Shown: in pieces, positions 1 to 7,366 of the stretch
Numbering within the stretch: position 1 is the stretch's first letter
How the letters are laid out: every line of letters starts with the position of its first letter
Origin: Chloroflexota bacterium
Lineage (GTDB): Bacteria > Chloroflexota > Limnocylindria > P2-11E
Length of the DNA stretch: 64,000 bases
Assembly: GCA_005883625.1 (NCBI GenBank)
Contig: VBDU01000073.1
Coordinates: 1-64,000, forward strand
Direction of reading: 5' to 3'
Translations under genes and position numbers: made by a program
The notes under the pieces: model-generated
Database searches by the model: none
What the model saw: only the letters and a program-made list of their open reading frames with translations
Told to the model about the DNA's origin: nothing

Positions 1-660
1 GAGCGTCTCCACGCCGGTGACGCCGCGCTTGAGCGCCTCCGCTTGCGCGAGCGCGACCGCGTCGTCGCACTCCGCCTCGGTGACCGCGGGCGCCGCGCGG
101 TCCGCGAGCTCGTTCGCGCGCTCCTGCAGCACGCCGGTCGGCCGCCCGCGTTCGTCGCGGAAGATCGCGCCGCCGTCGGGCACCGGCGTGCGCTCGTCGA
201 TGCCCGCCCCCCGCAGCGCGGCCGTGTTCAGCCACCGCGAATGGCCGTCGCGGCTGCGCAGCACCGTCGGCCGATCGCCGGTGGCGCGATCGAGCTCGGC
301 CGCGGTCGGCCAGCGACCCCAGAGGTTCTTGTCGAACCGTCCTCCGGTGAGCCACCGCCCCGGCTCCAGCGCCGCGGCGCGCGTGGCGACGACGGCGAGC
401 GCCTCGTCGACGGTCTTCGCGCTCCGCAGGTCCACCTCGCGCATCTGGAAACCCCACCACATGAGGTGGACGTGCGCGTCGAACCAGCCCGGGACCATGA
501 GTCCGCCGCGGAGATCCACGCGCTCCGCGCCGCTCGCCTCACGTCCGAGCTCGGAGGCCCGGCCGACCGCCGCGACGCGGCCGTCCCGCGCCAGGAGCGC
601 CTCGGCCGACTGCCCGCCACGGACGTGCACGCGCCCGCCGTGGAACAGGATCGCGCTCAC
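1..660 (-). CDS. Amidohydrolase family 3 (YtcJ-like), N-terminal part
   Basis: Predicted metal-dependent hydrolase of the amidohydrolase superfamily; substrate unknown. The gene starts with GTG at 660 and runs off the left edge after 220 codons, so the catalytic C-terminal half is missing. The metal-binding HxH pair is visible at residues 63-65 (DAHVHLMWWG), preceded by the short beta-sandwich start typical of the family (residues 1-60) and followed by the YtcJ-type segments KNLWGRWPTAAELD and RDGHSRWLNTAAL. No clear Shine-Dalgarno sequence precedes the GTG. It lies 49 bp downstream of pcm on the same strand. The family is well supported; a specific reaction cannot be assigned. Confidence 0.85.
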   Translation of the reverse strand, partial: MSAILFHGGRVHVRGGQSAEALLARDGRVAAVGRASELGREASGAERVDLRGGLMVPGWFDAHVHLMWWGFQMREVDLRSAKTVDEALAVVATRAAALEPGRWLTGGRFDKNLWGRWPTAAELDRATGDRPTVLRSRDGHSRWLNTAALRGAGIDERTPVPDGGAIFRDERGRPTGVLQERANELADRAAPAVTEAECDDAVALAQAEALKRGVTGVETL

Positions 661-709
661 TGATCGCGACGCCGAAGGCGAGCGAGAAAGCCGGAGCCGA
701 AGGCGGCGG

Positions 710-1339
710 TCACGGCGGGAAGCCGGCGCGTCCCCGCAGCGGCACGAACTTGACCGCCCCGTAGCTCATCTCGGTGCCGTCGCCGGTCCGCACGACGATC
801 TGCTGAAGGTCCTCATCACCGACCGGCGCGACGATCCGTCCCTCCAGTGCGCATTGGCGGGCGAGCTCCGGTGAGATGCGCGGTGATGCCGCCGTGACCA
901 GGATCCGGTCGTACGGCGCGCCCGGCGGGTAGCCCGCCGAGGCGTCTCCCTCGACGACGGTCACGTTGTCGTAGCCGAGCTCCGCGAGGACCTCTCGCGC
1001 GGTCAGCGCGAGCGACGGCCAGCGCTCGACCGTGACGACGTCCCGGGCGAGCTCGGCGAGCACCGCGGCCTGATAGCCCGAGCCGGTGCCGACCTCGAGC
1101 ACGTGGTGCGTGCGATCGACCTGGAGCAGCTCGGTCATCCGCGCGACGACGTACGGCTGCGAGATCGTCTGGCCTTCCGCGATGCCGAGCGCATGGTCGC
1201 CGTGCGCGATGTCGCGATCTTGCTCGCGCACGAAGCGCTCGCGGGGCACGCGCGCCATGGCGGCGAGGACTCGGTCGTCCCTGATCCCCATGCGCGCGAG
1301 CTGCCTGACCATCTCCATGCGCTCGCGCTCGTAATCCAT
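710..1339 (-). CDS. pcm: Protein-L-isoaspartate O-methyltransferase
   Basis: SAM-dependent cytosolic methyltransferase that starts repair of isoaspartyl residues in aged proteins. The 209-aa product has the family landmarks: MARVPRERFV near residue 28, the active-site segment GQTISQPYVVARM around residues 56-68, the SAM-binding motif LEVGTGSGYQAAVL at 81-94, and PYDRILVTAA. I chose the ATG at 1339 (MDYERERMEM) because it matches the usual family start; an upstream in-frame start at 1396 would add 19 unconserved residues. No strong Shine-Dalgarno sequence is visible. It is followed on the same strand by the amidohydrolase gene. Confidence 0.93.
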   Translation of the reverse strand: MDYERERMEMVRQLARMGIRDDRVLAAMARVPRERFVREQDRDIAHGDHALGIAEGQTISQPYVVARMTELLQVDRTHHVLEVGTGSGYQAAVLAELARDVVTVERWPSLALTAREVLAELGYDNVTVVEGDASAGYPPGAPYDRILVTAASPRISPELARQCALEGRIVAPVGDEDLQQIVVRTGDGTEMSYGAVKFVPLRGRAGFPP

Positions 1340-1492
1340 CGAGCGAGATGATGCGCCGTTGTCGCATGCATAGAGAAGTCGGGCCGCGGGTGGCACGGCG
1401 AGGGCGCTCTCGCGCGACAGGAGAGTGGAGGGGCCCGCCCCGAGCGAGGCGCGCGGGCTGCAGCGGCAAGGGGCGGGAGGCCAACTCCGGAG

Positions 1493-1540
1493 CGCGAGAG
1501 GCCCGAGCCGGGACAGGACCCGCGGCCCGGGCTCTCGCGG
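1493..1540 (-). terminator. GC-rich hairpin directly after the rhodanese gene
   Basis: An imperfect inverted repeat (CGCGAGAG-GCCCGAGCC against CCCGGGCTCTCGCG) begins right at the stop codon of the sulfurtransferase gene. There is no T-run, so it is a terminator-like or 3'-protecting hairpin rather than a classical intrinsic terminator. The remaining 1340-1492 stretch upstream of pcm shows no gene; it presumably holds the pcm promoter, but I see no convincing -10/-35 pair. Confidence 0.45.
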
Positions 1541-2386
1541 CTAGGCGCTCTTTTCGATCGGCACTCCGACCATCGAGCCCCACTCGGTCCAGGAGCCGTC
1601 GTAATTCCTCACACGATCGTGACCGAGGAGGTATTTCAGGACGAACCAGGTGTGAGCGGACCGCTCGCCGATCCGGCAGTAGGCGACCGTCTCGCCCTTT
1701 CCGTCGATCCCCTTATTGCCGTAGATCGAGCGCAGCTCGTCCGCGGTCTTGAACCGACCGTCCTCCGCGACGGCCGTCGCCCACGGCACGTTCTGCGCGC
1801 CAGGGATATGACCGCCCCGCTGCGCGCCTTCCTGCGGCAGGTTCTCCGGTGCGAGGAGCTCGCCGGCGTACTCCTTGGGCGACCGGACGTCGACGATCTT
1901 CGTGCTGCCGGAATGCACCTTCTCGAGGACCAGATCGCGGAGTGCGCGGATCGACGCATCCGGTCCGCTCGCGCGGTACTCCGCACGCGGATACGCCGCC
2001 GCCTCGGTCGTGAGCGGTCGGCTCTCGGCGACCCATTTCGCCCGCCCGCCGTTCACGAGCCTCACGTCCTTGTGGCCGTAGTACTTGAGGAGCCAGAAGA
2101 ACCATGCCGCGAACCAGTTGTTGTTGTCGCCGTAGGCCACGATCGTCGTGCTCGGGGTGACGCCGCTCTTGGAAAGGAGCGCCTCGAGCTGCTTCTTGTC
2201 GATGAGATCGCGGACCGGATGCTGCTGCAGGTCGGTCTTCCAGTTCAGACCGACCGCTCCGGCGACGTGACCCTGGTCGTACGCGGAGGTGTCCACGTCG
2301 ACCTCGAACACGCGGACGCTCGGATCCTTCGCGTGCTGCGCGAGCCAGTCGGTCTCGACGAGCACGTCGTTCGCATAGCCAGCCAT
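1541..2386 (-). CDS. Thiosulfate sulfurtransferase (tandem rhodanese)
   Basis: Transfers sulfane sulfur from thiosulfate to a thiophilic acceptor such as cyanide or a protein thiol. The 281-aa protein has two rhodanese domains: an inactive N-terminal one (about 8-125, ending WFFWLLKYYGHKDVRLVNGG) and a catalytic C-terminal one (about 160-278) with CRIGERS starting at Cys237, the active-site loop form usual in actinobacterial-type enzymes. The start ATG at 2386 has a good Shine-Dalgarno GGGAGG about 9 nt upstream. It is a single-gene unit between hairpins at 1493-1540 and 2478-2494. The physiological acceptor is unknown. Confidence 0.93.
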   Translation of the reverse strand: MAGYANDVLVETDWLAQHAKDPSVRVFEVDVDTSAYDQGHVAGAVGLNWKTDLQQHPVRDLIDKKQLEALLSKSGVTPSTTIVAYGDNNNWFAAWFFWLLKYYGHKDVRLVNGGRAKWVAESRPLTTEAAAYPRAEYRASGPDASIRALRDLVLEKVHSGSTKIVDVRSPKEYAGELLAPENLPQEGAQRGGHIPGAQNVPWATAVAEDGRFKTADELRSIYGNKGIDGKGETVAYCRIGERSAHTWFVLKYLLGHDRVRNYDGSWTEWGSMVGVPIEKSA

Positions 2387-2477
2387 GTCTTCGAACCTCC
2401 CACAGTGATCGGATGGGACCGGCGGCGACGCTCGGCGTCTATGCCGTGGGCGACGCGCACCGCGTCAAATCGGCAAT

Positions 2478-2494
2478 GGCCGCCCGAGGCGGCC
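2478..2494. terminator. Perfect 7-bp GC hairpin
   Basis: GGCCGCC-CGA-GGCGGCC is a perfect inverted repeat in the 145-bp gap between the HAD gene (stop 2532) and the rhodanese gene (start 2386), both on the minus strand. It probably terminates or punctuates the HAD transcript. There is no T-run. A TTGACG hexamer on the minus strand (2467..2462) just downstream could be a -35 for the rhodanese gene, but no good -10 follows. Confidence 0.4.
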
Positions 2495-2531
2495 TAGGGA
2501 CAGACGCAGGTGAGGCGCGAGGACCCGGGGA

Positions 2532-3284
2532 TCAAGGCCTCGATGATATCGGCGCCAGCCATCGCTCGAAGATGGGCGGAAGCTGGGCGGGCGAATCGAC
2601 GGTCGCGTCCGGACGGACATGACCCGCGTGTTGAGGCGCGGTGTACGCGGTCCGCCGCAGCACCGCCCGCATTCCGAGCGCCTGCGCCCCTGCGACGTCG
2701 GCGTCGAGCCGGTCGCCCACCATCACCGTCTCCTCGGCTCGCGCGCCCGTGAGGTCGAGGGCCCGCTGGAAGATCGCCGGATGCGGCTTGCGCCAGCCGA
2801 CGCTGTGCGAGCTCGCGACGGCGTCGATCGCGTCCGCGAGGCCGAAGCGGCGCCAGTCCTCCCACACCTCGCGATCGCCACGCGAGAGGGTGTTCGTGAC
2901 GAGCGCGACCTTGAGCCCGTGCGACTTGCACCAGCGGAGCGCGTCCGCCGCGCCGGGGGTCAGCGCGCTCACGAGATCGAGCGGGACGCTCACGAGCGAG
3001 CGGACGCGGTCGAGGTCGACGTCGTCGATGCCGACCGCGGCGTTCTTGAACCAGTCCTCGTACCAGCGGAGCGTCTCCTGCCGCAGCTGCTCGTCCCGAT
3101 CCGCCTGCCGAAAGGCCTCCGAGTCCTGCGGCTCGATGTCCGCGTCGAAGAACCGCTCGTACCAGTCCCGCGCGCCGTACTCGCGCACGAGCGCGTCGCG
3201 CATGAGGCCGCGGACCGTGTCGCGGGGGGCCCACCCTTCCACGAGCGTGTCGCCCACGTCGAAGAAGACGGCGGCTAGCGCCAT
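2532..3284 (-). CDS. HAD-superfamily hydrolase
   Basis: Predicted phosphatase- or dehalogenase-like enzyme of the haloacid dehalogenase superfamily, 250 aa. Motif I is FFDVGDTLV with nucleophile Asp9; the +2 residue is Gly rather than the Asp of classical phosphatases, as in several YjjG-like relatives. Motif II is VALVTNTLS (about 126-134), motif III Lys is K166 in VGWRKPHP, and motif IV is GDRLDAD starting at 190. The helical cap lies at about 20-105. The start ATG at 3284 leaves a 21-bp gap to a divergent gene. Substrate not predictable. Confidence 0.88.
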   Translation of the reverse strand: MALAAVFFDVGDTLVEGWAPRDTVRGLMRDALVREYGARDWYERFFDADIEPQDSEAFRQADRDEQLRQETLRWYEDWFKNAAVGIDDVDLDRVRSLVSVPLDLVSALTPGAADALRWCKSHGLKVALVTNTLSRGDREVWEDWRRFGLADAIDAVASSHSVGWRKPHPAIFQRALDLTGARAEETVMVGDRLDADVAGAQALGMRAVLRRTAYTAPQHAGHVRPDATVDSPAQLPPIFERWLAPISSRP

Positions 3285-3305
3285 GCGCCTAGTATCCGCA
3301 GCCGC

Positions 3306-3752
3306 ATGCTCGACTTCGAACAGCTCGCGTTCATCGAAAAGTGGCGGCAGCGCGCGGCGCGCGGCGTCGTCGTCGCGCTCGACGGAACGCACGGCGACCT
3401 CCTCGTTACGATGCGAGTCGGCGAAGGTCCGGAGCGCGTCGACATGCGCGGCCGCGACGCCACCGGCGCGGTGCGGAAAGGCCGGCTCACCATCGGCGAC
3501 CGCGTCACGATGGCCATCGAGTACGCCGCGCGGGACCTCGGCAAGGCGAACGGCCGCGGCGTGAGCGGCCGCCTCGTCGCGCCGGGCGCGAAGCTCGAGG
3601 GGACCGTGACGAGCGTCGGCGAGATCGCGGTCGTCGACTGTGGCGCGCAGGTGCTCGTGTCCGGCGACACGCTCCCGGGCGCGAGCGTCGGCGACGAGAT
3701 CGCGTTCACCGTGGCGGACGAGGGGAAGGCGTACCTCATCCCGACCCGCTGA
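3306..3752 (+). CDS. Hypothetical protein, 148 aa
   Basis: Not recognised. The product begins with a short helix (MLDFEQLAFIEKWRQRAARG) and then looks entirely beta-rich, with alternating hydrophobic strands and Gly turns and the repeated pattern xIGDRVT / SVGDEIAF near residues 62 and 127, suggesting a small beta-barrel or OB-like fold. There is no signal peptide or membrane segment, and the single Cys (near 111) shows no metal motif. It is divergent from the HAD gene and convergent with the peroxiredoxin gene, with a 16-bp gap. Codon use matches its neighbours, so it is probably a real gene of unknown role. Confidence 0.6.
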   Translation: MLDFEQLAFIEKWRQRAARGVVVALDGTHGDLLVTMRVGEGPERVDMRGRDATGAVRKGRLTIGDRVTMAIEYAARDLGKANGRGVSGRLVAPGAKLEGTVTSVGEIAVVDCGAQVLVSGDTLPGASVGDEIAFTVADEGKAYLIPTR

Positions 3753-3768
3753 GCCAGGCCGATCGCGG

Positions 3769-4272
3769 TTAGCGAAGGCTCTCGAGCGCCTGCGCGATCT
3801 CCTCCTCGTCGGGAACCTCGCGCAGCTGATGCACGTCGACATAGCGGACCACGCCCTGGCCGTCGATAACGATGATCGCCCGTTCCGGCCGGCCGACGTC
3901 CGCGTTGAAGACCCCGAACGCCTGCGAGACCTTCCCGTGCGGCCAGAAGTCCGAGCAGAGCGGGTAGTCGACCCCGCCCAAGGAGTCGGCCCACGCCTTC
4001 AGCGTGTACACGGAGTCGCAGCTGATGCCCACGACCTGGGCTTTCCCACCGGCGAAGCGCTGCTGGAGCGCGTTCAGCGCGGGAGCTTCGCTGTTTCAGG
4101 TGTTGGTGAACGCGAAGGCGAAGAACGCGAGGACGACGCTCTGTCCGTGGAACGAGGCGAGCGCGATCTCGCGGCCGTCGTGCGCGCGGAGCGTGAAGTC
4201 CGGAGCGGGGTCATCGACCTTGAGGGTCTTCGTCTCGGTCGCGATCTTGTTCCGGCCTTTCGGCGCAGCCAC
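3769..4272 (-). CDS. Peroxiredoxin (AhpC/TSA), probable selenoprotein with UGA at codon 59
   Basis: Thiol/selenol peroxidase that reduces hydrogen or organic peroxides. From GTG 4272 the frame stays in AhpC/TSA homology over 168 codons, interrupted only by TGA at 4098..4096. The local reading is FFAFAFTNT-(UGA)-NSEAPAL: the UGA falls exactly where the family's TxxC peroxidatic cysteine belongs. Downstream homology continues without a break (VVGISCDSVYTLKAWAD, then SDFWPHGKVSQAFGV, then RAIIVIDGQG). A 40-nt hairpin starts 4 nt after the UGA. I therefore read it as selenocysteine, giving a 167-aa product of normal length. The downstream Cys in GISCDS could be a resolving partner. If Sec machinery is absent, the fallback is a nonsense mutant or sequencing error. 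Confidence 0.8.
4052..4091 (-). promoter_or_regulatory. Candidate bacterial SECIS hairpin
   Basis: On the minus strand the mRNA can form a 7-bp perfect stem, GCGAAGC (4091..4085) with GCUUCGC (4058..4052), 4 nt after the UGA. The 26-nt interior can fold further, either as GCGC-UGAAC-GCGC or as GCUG-9 nt-CAGC. Bacterial SelB-binding SECIS elements lie immediately 3' of the UGA and are about 40 nt long, so position and size fit. I cannot verify the SelB loop contacts. Confidence 0.5.
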
Positions 4273-4289
4273 ATCCCTAGACTAGCCGC

Positions 4290-4499
4290 ATGTCCGTCGA
4301 TTCGCGGCGACGCATCACCGTCGATCGACGGGACTTCATCAACTACCGGACGAAGTGTCCGTTCTGCGGCGAGACCGTCGGCCCGCGCTTCGTGACCCGC
4401 GAGCATCTCGACGTCCCGCCCGCGCCGCCGTACGCCGCCTCCGTGCGCTGCCCGCGCTGCCGTGAGGCCTACGAGGTGGTCTTCTCGGACTCGGCCTAG
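4290..4499 (+). CDS. Small zinc-ribbon-like protein, 69 aa
   Basis: Short protein with two CxxC knuckles, CPFC at residues 23-26 and CPRC at 54-57, about 30 residues apart, as in zinc ribbons. There is no other recognisable domain. It is transcribed divergently from the selenoperoxiredoxin gene with only 17 bp between the two start codons, so they probably share regulation. The role is unknown; a metal-stabilised accessory or RNA/DNA-binding function is possible. Confidence 0.6.
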   Translation: MSVDSRRRITVDRRDFINYRTKCPFCGETVGPRFVTREHLDVPPAPPYAASVRCPRCREAYEVVFSDSA

Positions 4500-4539
4500 A
4501 CCGAGGTCAGGTGCAACAGACCGAGCGACGACCGATCGA

Positions 4540-6195
4540 TCAGGAGATCACGGTCACGTAGAGGAAGACGCCTTCGTCCTCGAGCCACGTGACGCCGTCG
4601 ATGACCGGCCGCAGGTGGATCGCGTACGTACCCGGCTGCGACGGCCCGCGGATCTGGAACGTGAAGCTCGCGAGCGTTCCGGGCGCGACCGTCGTCTCCG
4701 TCTGCACCGCCGGACGCGTCGTGTACGGCCAGTTCACCGCGAGCGCCGCCCACGTCGCGTCGTCGAGGTTCACGCCGAGCCGCGCCTCCTGGCCGAGGGT
4801 GCCCTTCACCCACGTCTGGCTGCCCGCGTTGAGGAAGCTGATCGTGAGCGGCGTGCTCACTTCGCCCATGCGGAGCGTCGGGTAGCTCGACTGGGACACC
4901 CAGCGGCTGTGATAGTCGACGACCGTCGTGATCGGCACGAAGACGCCCTGGTCCTCGAGCCACGCGACCCCGTCGATCACCGGCCGCAGCGGCAGCTTGA
5001 CCGTGCCCGCGCCGAAGGGCGCCTTCACCGTGAAGGTGAACGTCGCGACGGCGCCGGGCGCGACCGACGCCTCGTTCTGCACCGCGACGCGGTTGGCCGA
5101 GAGCCAGCCGGAGTTCAGGCCCAGCGCCGTGAAGGAGACGTCGTCGTTGCGCACGCCGAGTGCCACCTGGGTGCCGGCGGTGCCCTTCGTCCAGGTCTTC
5201 GTGCCCGTGTTGCGGAAGCTCACCGTGACCTGGGATGTCGCGGCCGGCTGCAGGAGCGGCACGCTCGTCTGACCCGCCCACGACGAGTGCAGGCCGCTGT
5301 CCGCGGGCGGCGCGATGGGCGCCGGCGCGGGCGACCCGCTGATCGTCGTGCCGGTGCTGAAGTCCCACTCGTTCGTCACCATCACGCCGGAGACGTTGAT
5401 GTCGAAGCGCACGTGGTACGTCGTGTTCGCCGCGAGCGGCTGCTGCGGAACGATGACCTGGTAGTCGTACTCGAACTCCTGCGGCGCGTAGTAGATCGGA
5501 AGCCGTGTCCCGTTCGGGGCGACGATCTCGGCCGCGCGCATCGCGACGTTCCGGCCCTGCGAGTAGATGAGCATGATCGGGTAGCCCACCGGACCGCTCA
5601 CGCCGGCGGGAAGCGGGTTCGGCGACTCACGACCGCTCCACGATGTCGGAATGCTCGTCTGCCGGTCCGCGGGGGAGCGCACGAAGTCGACCGCGCGGAA
5701 CCCGAAGTCATACGTGATGTCGCCCACGACCGAGGAACGCCCGCCGAGGGTCGAATACCCCCAGCCGACGCTCGTCGCCTGCGGATGCAGCATGCCGAGC
5801 CGGTGGTACGGAGCGTCCCAGAGCTGGGCGACGCCGCCCAGGGCCGAGCCGCCCGTCGCGACCTCGCTCACGAAGGTCGTCGTGAGCCCGGCCGCGATGA
5901 CGCGATCGCGCGGCGCGTACCCGGTGTAGTAAGGCAGCCCCGCCGTCTCGTAGTGCCCGCCCACGGCGTTCGCGCTGCTGTAGTTCGCGTGGTTCTGGGC
6001 CGCCTGAACGACACGCGGATCCGCCGGGATCGTCGGCGACCCGACGGCGAAGCGAAGCTGGTTGTTCAGCAGGAGCATGTCGCCCGACGTGTCCGCGCTC
6101 GCGTTCTGCGCGAATGGGCCGACGAACAGCCCGAGCGCCAGCACCGAACAAGCGAGCGCCGTTGCGGACATGCGGCGAACGGAATCCCACCCCAT
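4540..6195 (-). CDS. Secreted CAP-domain protein with two C-terminal Ig-like repeats
   Basis: Predicted exported protein, about 551 aa. A signal peptide (MGWDSVRRM, a hydrophobic run, then QNASADT) precedes a CAP/SCP-like region (about 37-170) with VQAAQNHANY and the LWDAPYHRLGML segment. A middle beta domain ends near VTNEWDFSTG. Two related repeats follow, each opening HSxW..Q.S, containing FxNxGxxTWxKGxxG, and closing with VIDGVxWLEDxGVF. They resemble NBR1-like or cohesin-type Ig modules. The second CAP protein at 33896-34795 carries one related module. Start is uncertain: ATG 6225 and 6171 are alternatives. Probably a cell-envelope protein of unknown target. Confidence 0.8.
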   Translation of the reverse strand: MGWDSVRRMSATALACSVLALGLFVGPFAQNASADTSGDMLLLNNQLRFAVGSPTIPADPRVVQAAQNHANYSSANAVGGHYETAGLPYYTGYAPRDRVIAAGLTTTFVSEVATGGSALGGVAQLWDAPYHRLGMLHPQATSVGWGYSTLGGRSSVVGDITYDFGFRAVDFVRSPADRQTSIPTSWSGRESPNPLPAGVSGPVGYPIMLIYSQGRNVAMRAAEIVAPNGTRLPIYYAPQEFEYDYQVIVPQQPLAANTTYHVRFDINVSGVMVTNEWDFSTGTTISGSPAPAPIAPPADSGLHSSWAGQTSVPLLQPAATSQVTVSFRNTGTKTWTKGTAGTQVALGVRNDDVSFTALGLNSGWLSANRVAVQNEASVAPGAVATFTFTVKAPFGAGTVKLPLRPVIDGVAWLEDQGVFVPITTVVDYHSRWVSQSSYPTLRMGEVSTPLTISFLNAGSQTWVKGTLGQEARLGVNLDDATWAALAVNWPYTTRPAVQTETTVAPGTLASFTFQIRGPSQPGTYAIHLRPVIDGVTWLEDEGVFLYVTVIS

Positions 6196-6313
6196 CGCCC
6201 GTTCTAACGAATACGCGGAAGGCATCGTTGCGCCGCCGAGGGTCCTAGGACCATTCGTCCGTATCAACGGGGTGGCAGCGCCGCCCGCCCGCGGCGCTCC
6301 ACTCAGCGGTTCC

Positions 6314-6370
6314 TTACTTCTTCTTCGAGCTCTTCTTTGCCTTCTTCTTCTTCATCGGCATCTGCGTCAT
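6314..6370 (-). CDS. Lys-rich micropeptide, 15-18 aa, bS22-like position
   Basis: The frame MTQMPMKKKKAKKSSKKK is preceded by a perfect AAGGAGGTGA Shine-Dalgarno sequence (6379..6373 core). Spacing is 2 nt to the first ATG and 11 nt to the second, so the 15-residue form MPMKKKKAKKSSKKK is the likely product. It sits 42 nt after an excisionase-type HTH gene. In Mycobacterium the HTH gene Rv0500A is likewise followed by a tiny very basic protein (Rv0500B, bS22). The pairing suggests a ribosome-associated micropeptide. The sequence is too short to prove homology. Confidence 0.5.
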   Translation of the reverse strand: MTQMPMKKKKAKKSSKKK

Positions 6371-6412
6371 CACCTCCTTCCTTTCCACGGATCGGTCCGG
6401 GCATCCCCGCTC

Positions 6413-6688
6413 TCAAAAAAGGCGTCGCTGCCGACCGAGCTGGCGCGCGGCCTGGCTCGAGCGGGCAAGCCACTCCTCGAATTCGCGGCGTGGGATGCGC
6501 CAGACACGTCCCACCCGGACCGCGGGGATCCGCGTCGGGTCGGGGTCGTCCATCGCGCCAAGGCGGCGCAGGATGGTCGTGGGATGGACACGGAGGCGCG
6601 CGGCGACCTCGTCGGTGGTGAGGTACTCGTCATCCGCCGATGGTGAGGCCACTGCTGCTCCTGCGTTGCGTCGGTTCGCGAGCGTCAC
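6413..6688 (-). CDS. Excisionase/MerR-like helix-turn-helix protein
   Basis: Small DNA-binding protein, 91 aa, with one winged-helix module at about 22-75: YLTTDEVAARLRVHPTTILRRL, then VGRVWRIPRREFEEWLA. This is the excisionase-family (BldC-like) form of HTH. The start is GTG 6688, which overlaps the stop of the upstream uracil-DNA glycosylase gene by 4 nt (GTGA); that supports this start and co-transcription. In actinobacteria, genes of this type act as developmental or housekeeping regulators, not phage excisionases. No integrase is nearby. Confidence 0.8.
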   Translation of the reverse strand: MTLANRRNAGAAVASPSADDEYLTTDEVAARLRVHPTTILRRLGAMDDPDPTRIPAVRVGRVWRIPRREFEEWLARSSQAARQLGRQRRLF

Positions 6689-7353
6689 CTGCGTGAGTGC
6701 ATTCTCCCTGCATCCCCGGCCATGTCAAGGCCTGAGGGCTTGAGGGCCCGCTTCAGCAGCCGAAGGCCGCGATGGAGGAGGTCGCGATGGTCTCCGTCGT
6801 TGAGCCAGCGCGACGCGCCGCTGGGGTGCGGGAGCGGGATGAGGAGCGCCCCGTCGGCGGCGCGACGCGAGCGGCCGACGACGGCGTCGAGCGGTCCTTT
6901 GCCCCAGAGCCGCTCGATAGCGAGGGTCCCGAGAAGCAGCACGACACGCGGGCGCACGAGCGCGAGCTCCTGCTCGAGCCACGGTGCGCAGAGCGCGATC
7001 TCCGCCGGCGAGGGACGGCGGTCGCCCGCGCCACTCGCGGCCTTCCCGGGGAAGCACTTCGTGACCGCGGTGCGGTACGGGAGGTGCGCGTCGTCGATCC
7101 CCGCCTCGCCTAGCCAGCGACGCAGCTCCGCGCCCGAGCGGCCCGCGAACGGCTTGCCCATCACGACCTCGACCGCGCCGGGCGCCTGGCCGACGATCGC
7201 GATGCGATCGGTCGCGGATCCGGCGACGATCGGCGTCGCGCACTCGAGGTATCCCGCGTCCACGCACTTCGTGCACGCGCGGATGCGCGCGTGAAGACGC
7301 GCGAGGTTCCGTTCGCGAACTGCTACCCGGCGGACATCATGACCGCCCCTCAC
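6685..7353 (-). CDS. Fe-S uracil-DNA glycosylase (family 4/5)
   Basis: Removes uracil from DNA to start base-excision repair. The 222-aa protein has the family order: N-terminal cysteines CTKCVDAGYLEC, motif VGQAPGAVEVVMGKPFAGRSG, then KCFPG, LCAPWLEQEL, LLLGTLAIERLWG, and the closing PHPSGASRW. The four cysteines fit a [4Fe-4S] cluster. The HPSGAS end and GQAPGAVE motif resemble thermostable UDGa/UDGb-type enzymes; I cannot separate families 4 and 5. GTG 7353 was chosen because upstream codons run into the LAGLIDADG gene (stop 7367) and lack homology. It overlaps the HTH gene by GTGA. Confidence 0.87.
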   Translation of the reverse strand: MRGGHDVRRVAVRERNLARLHARIRACTKCVDAGYLECATPIVAGSATDRIAIVGQAPGAVEVVMGKPFAGRSGAELRRWLGEAGIDDAHLPYRTAVTKCFPGKAASGAGDRRPSPAEIALCAPWLEQELALVRPRVVLLLGTLAIERLWGKGPLDAVVGRSRRAADGALLIPLPHPSGASRWLNDGDHRDLLHRGLRLLKRALKPSGLDMAGDAGRMHSRR

Positions 7354-7366
7354 TTGCACGCGGAGC

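Noticed and set aside
3769..4032. Treating the peroxiredoxin as a short 87-aa gene or simple pseudogene.
   Set aside because: The short form lacks the catalytic site. Homology continues upstream through the UGA in frame, and the UGA is at the catalytic Cys with a following hairpin, so a selenoprotein explains the data better.
4462..6207. A 581-codon open frame on the + strand opposite the CAP-domain gene.
   Set aside because: Its translation is Arg/Ala/Asp-rich without any domain, typical of antisense frames in 70% GC DNA. The minus strand encodes a clear signal peptide, CAP domain and repeats.
6413..6688. Excisionase-like HTH gene as sign of a mobile element.
   Set aside because: No recombinase or attachment site is nearby. 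The 4-nt overlap with the UDG gene indicates a stable housekeeping operon.
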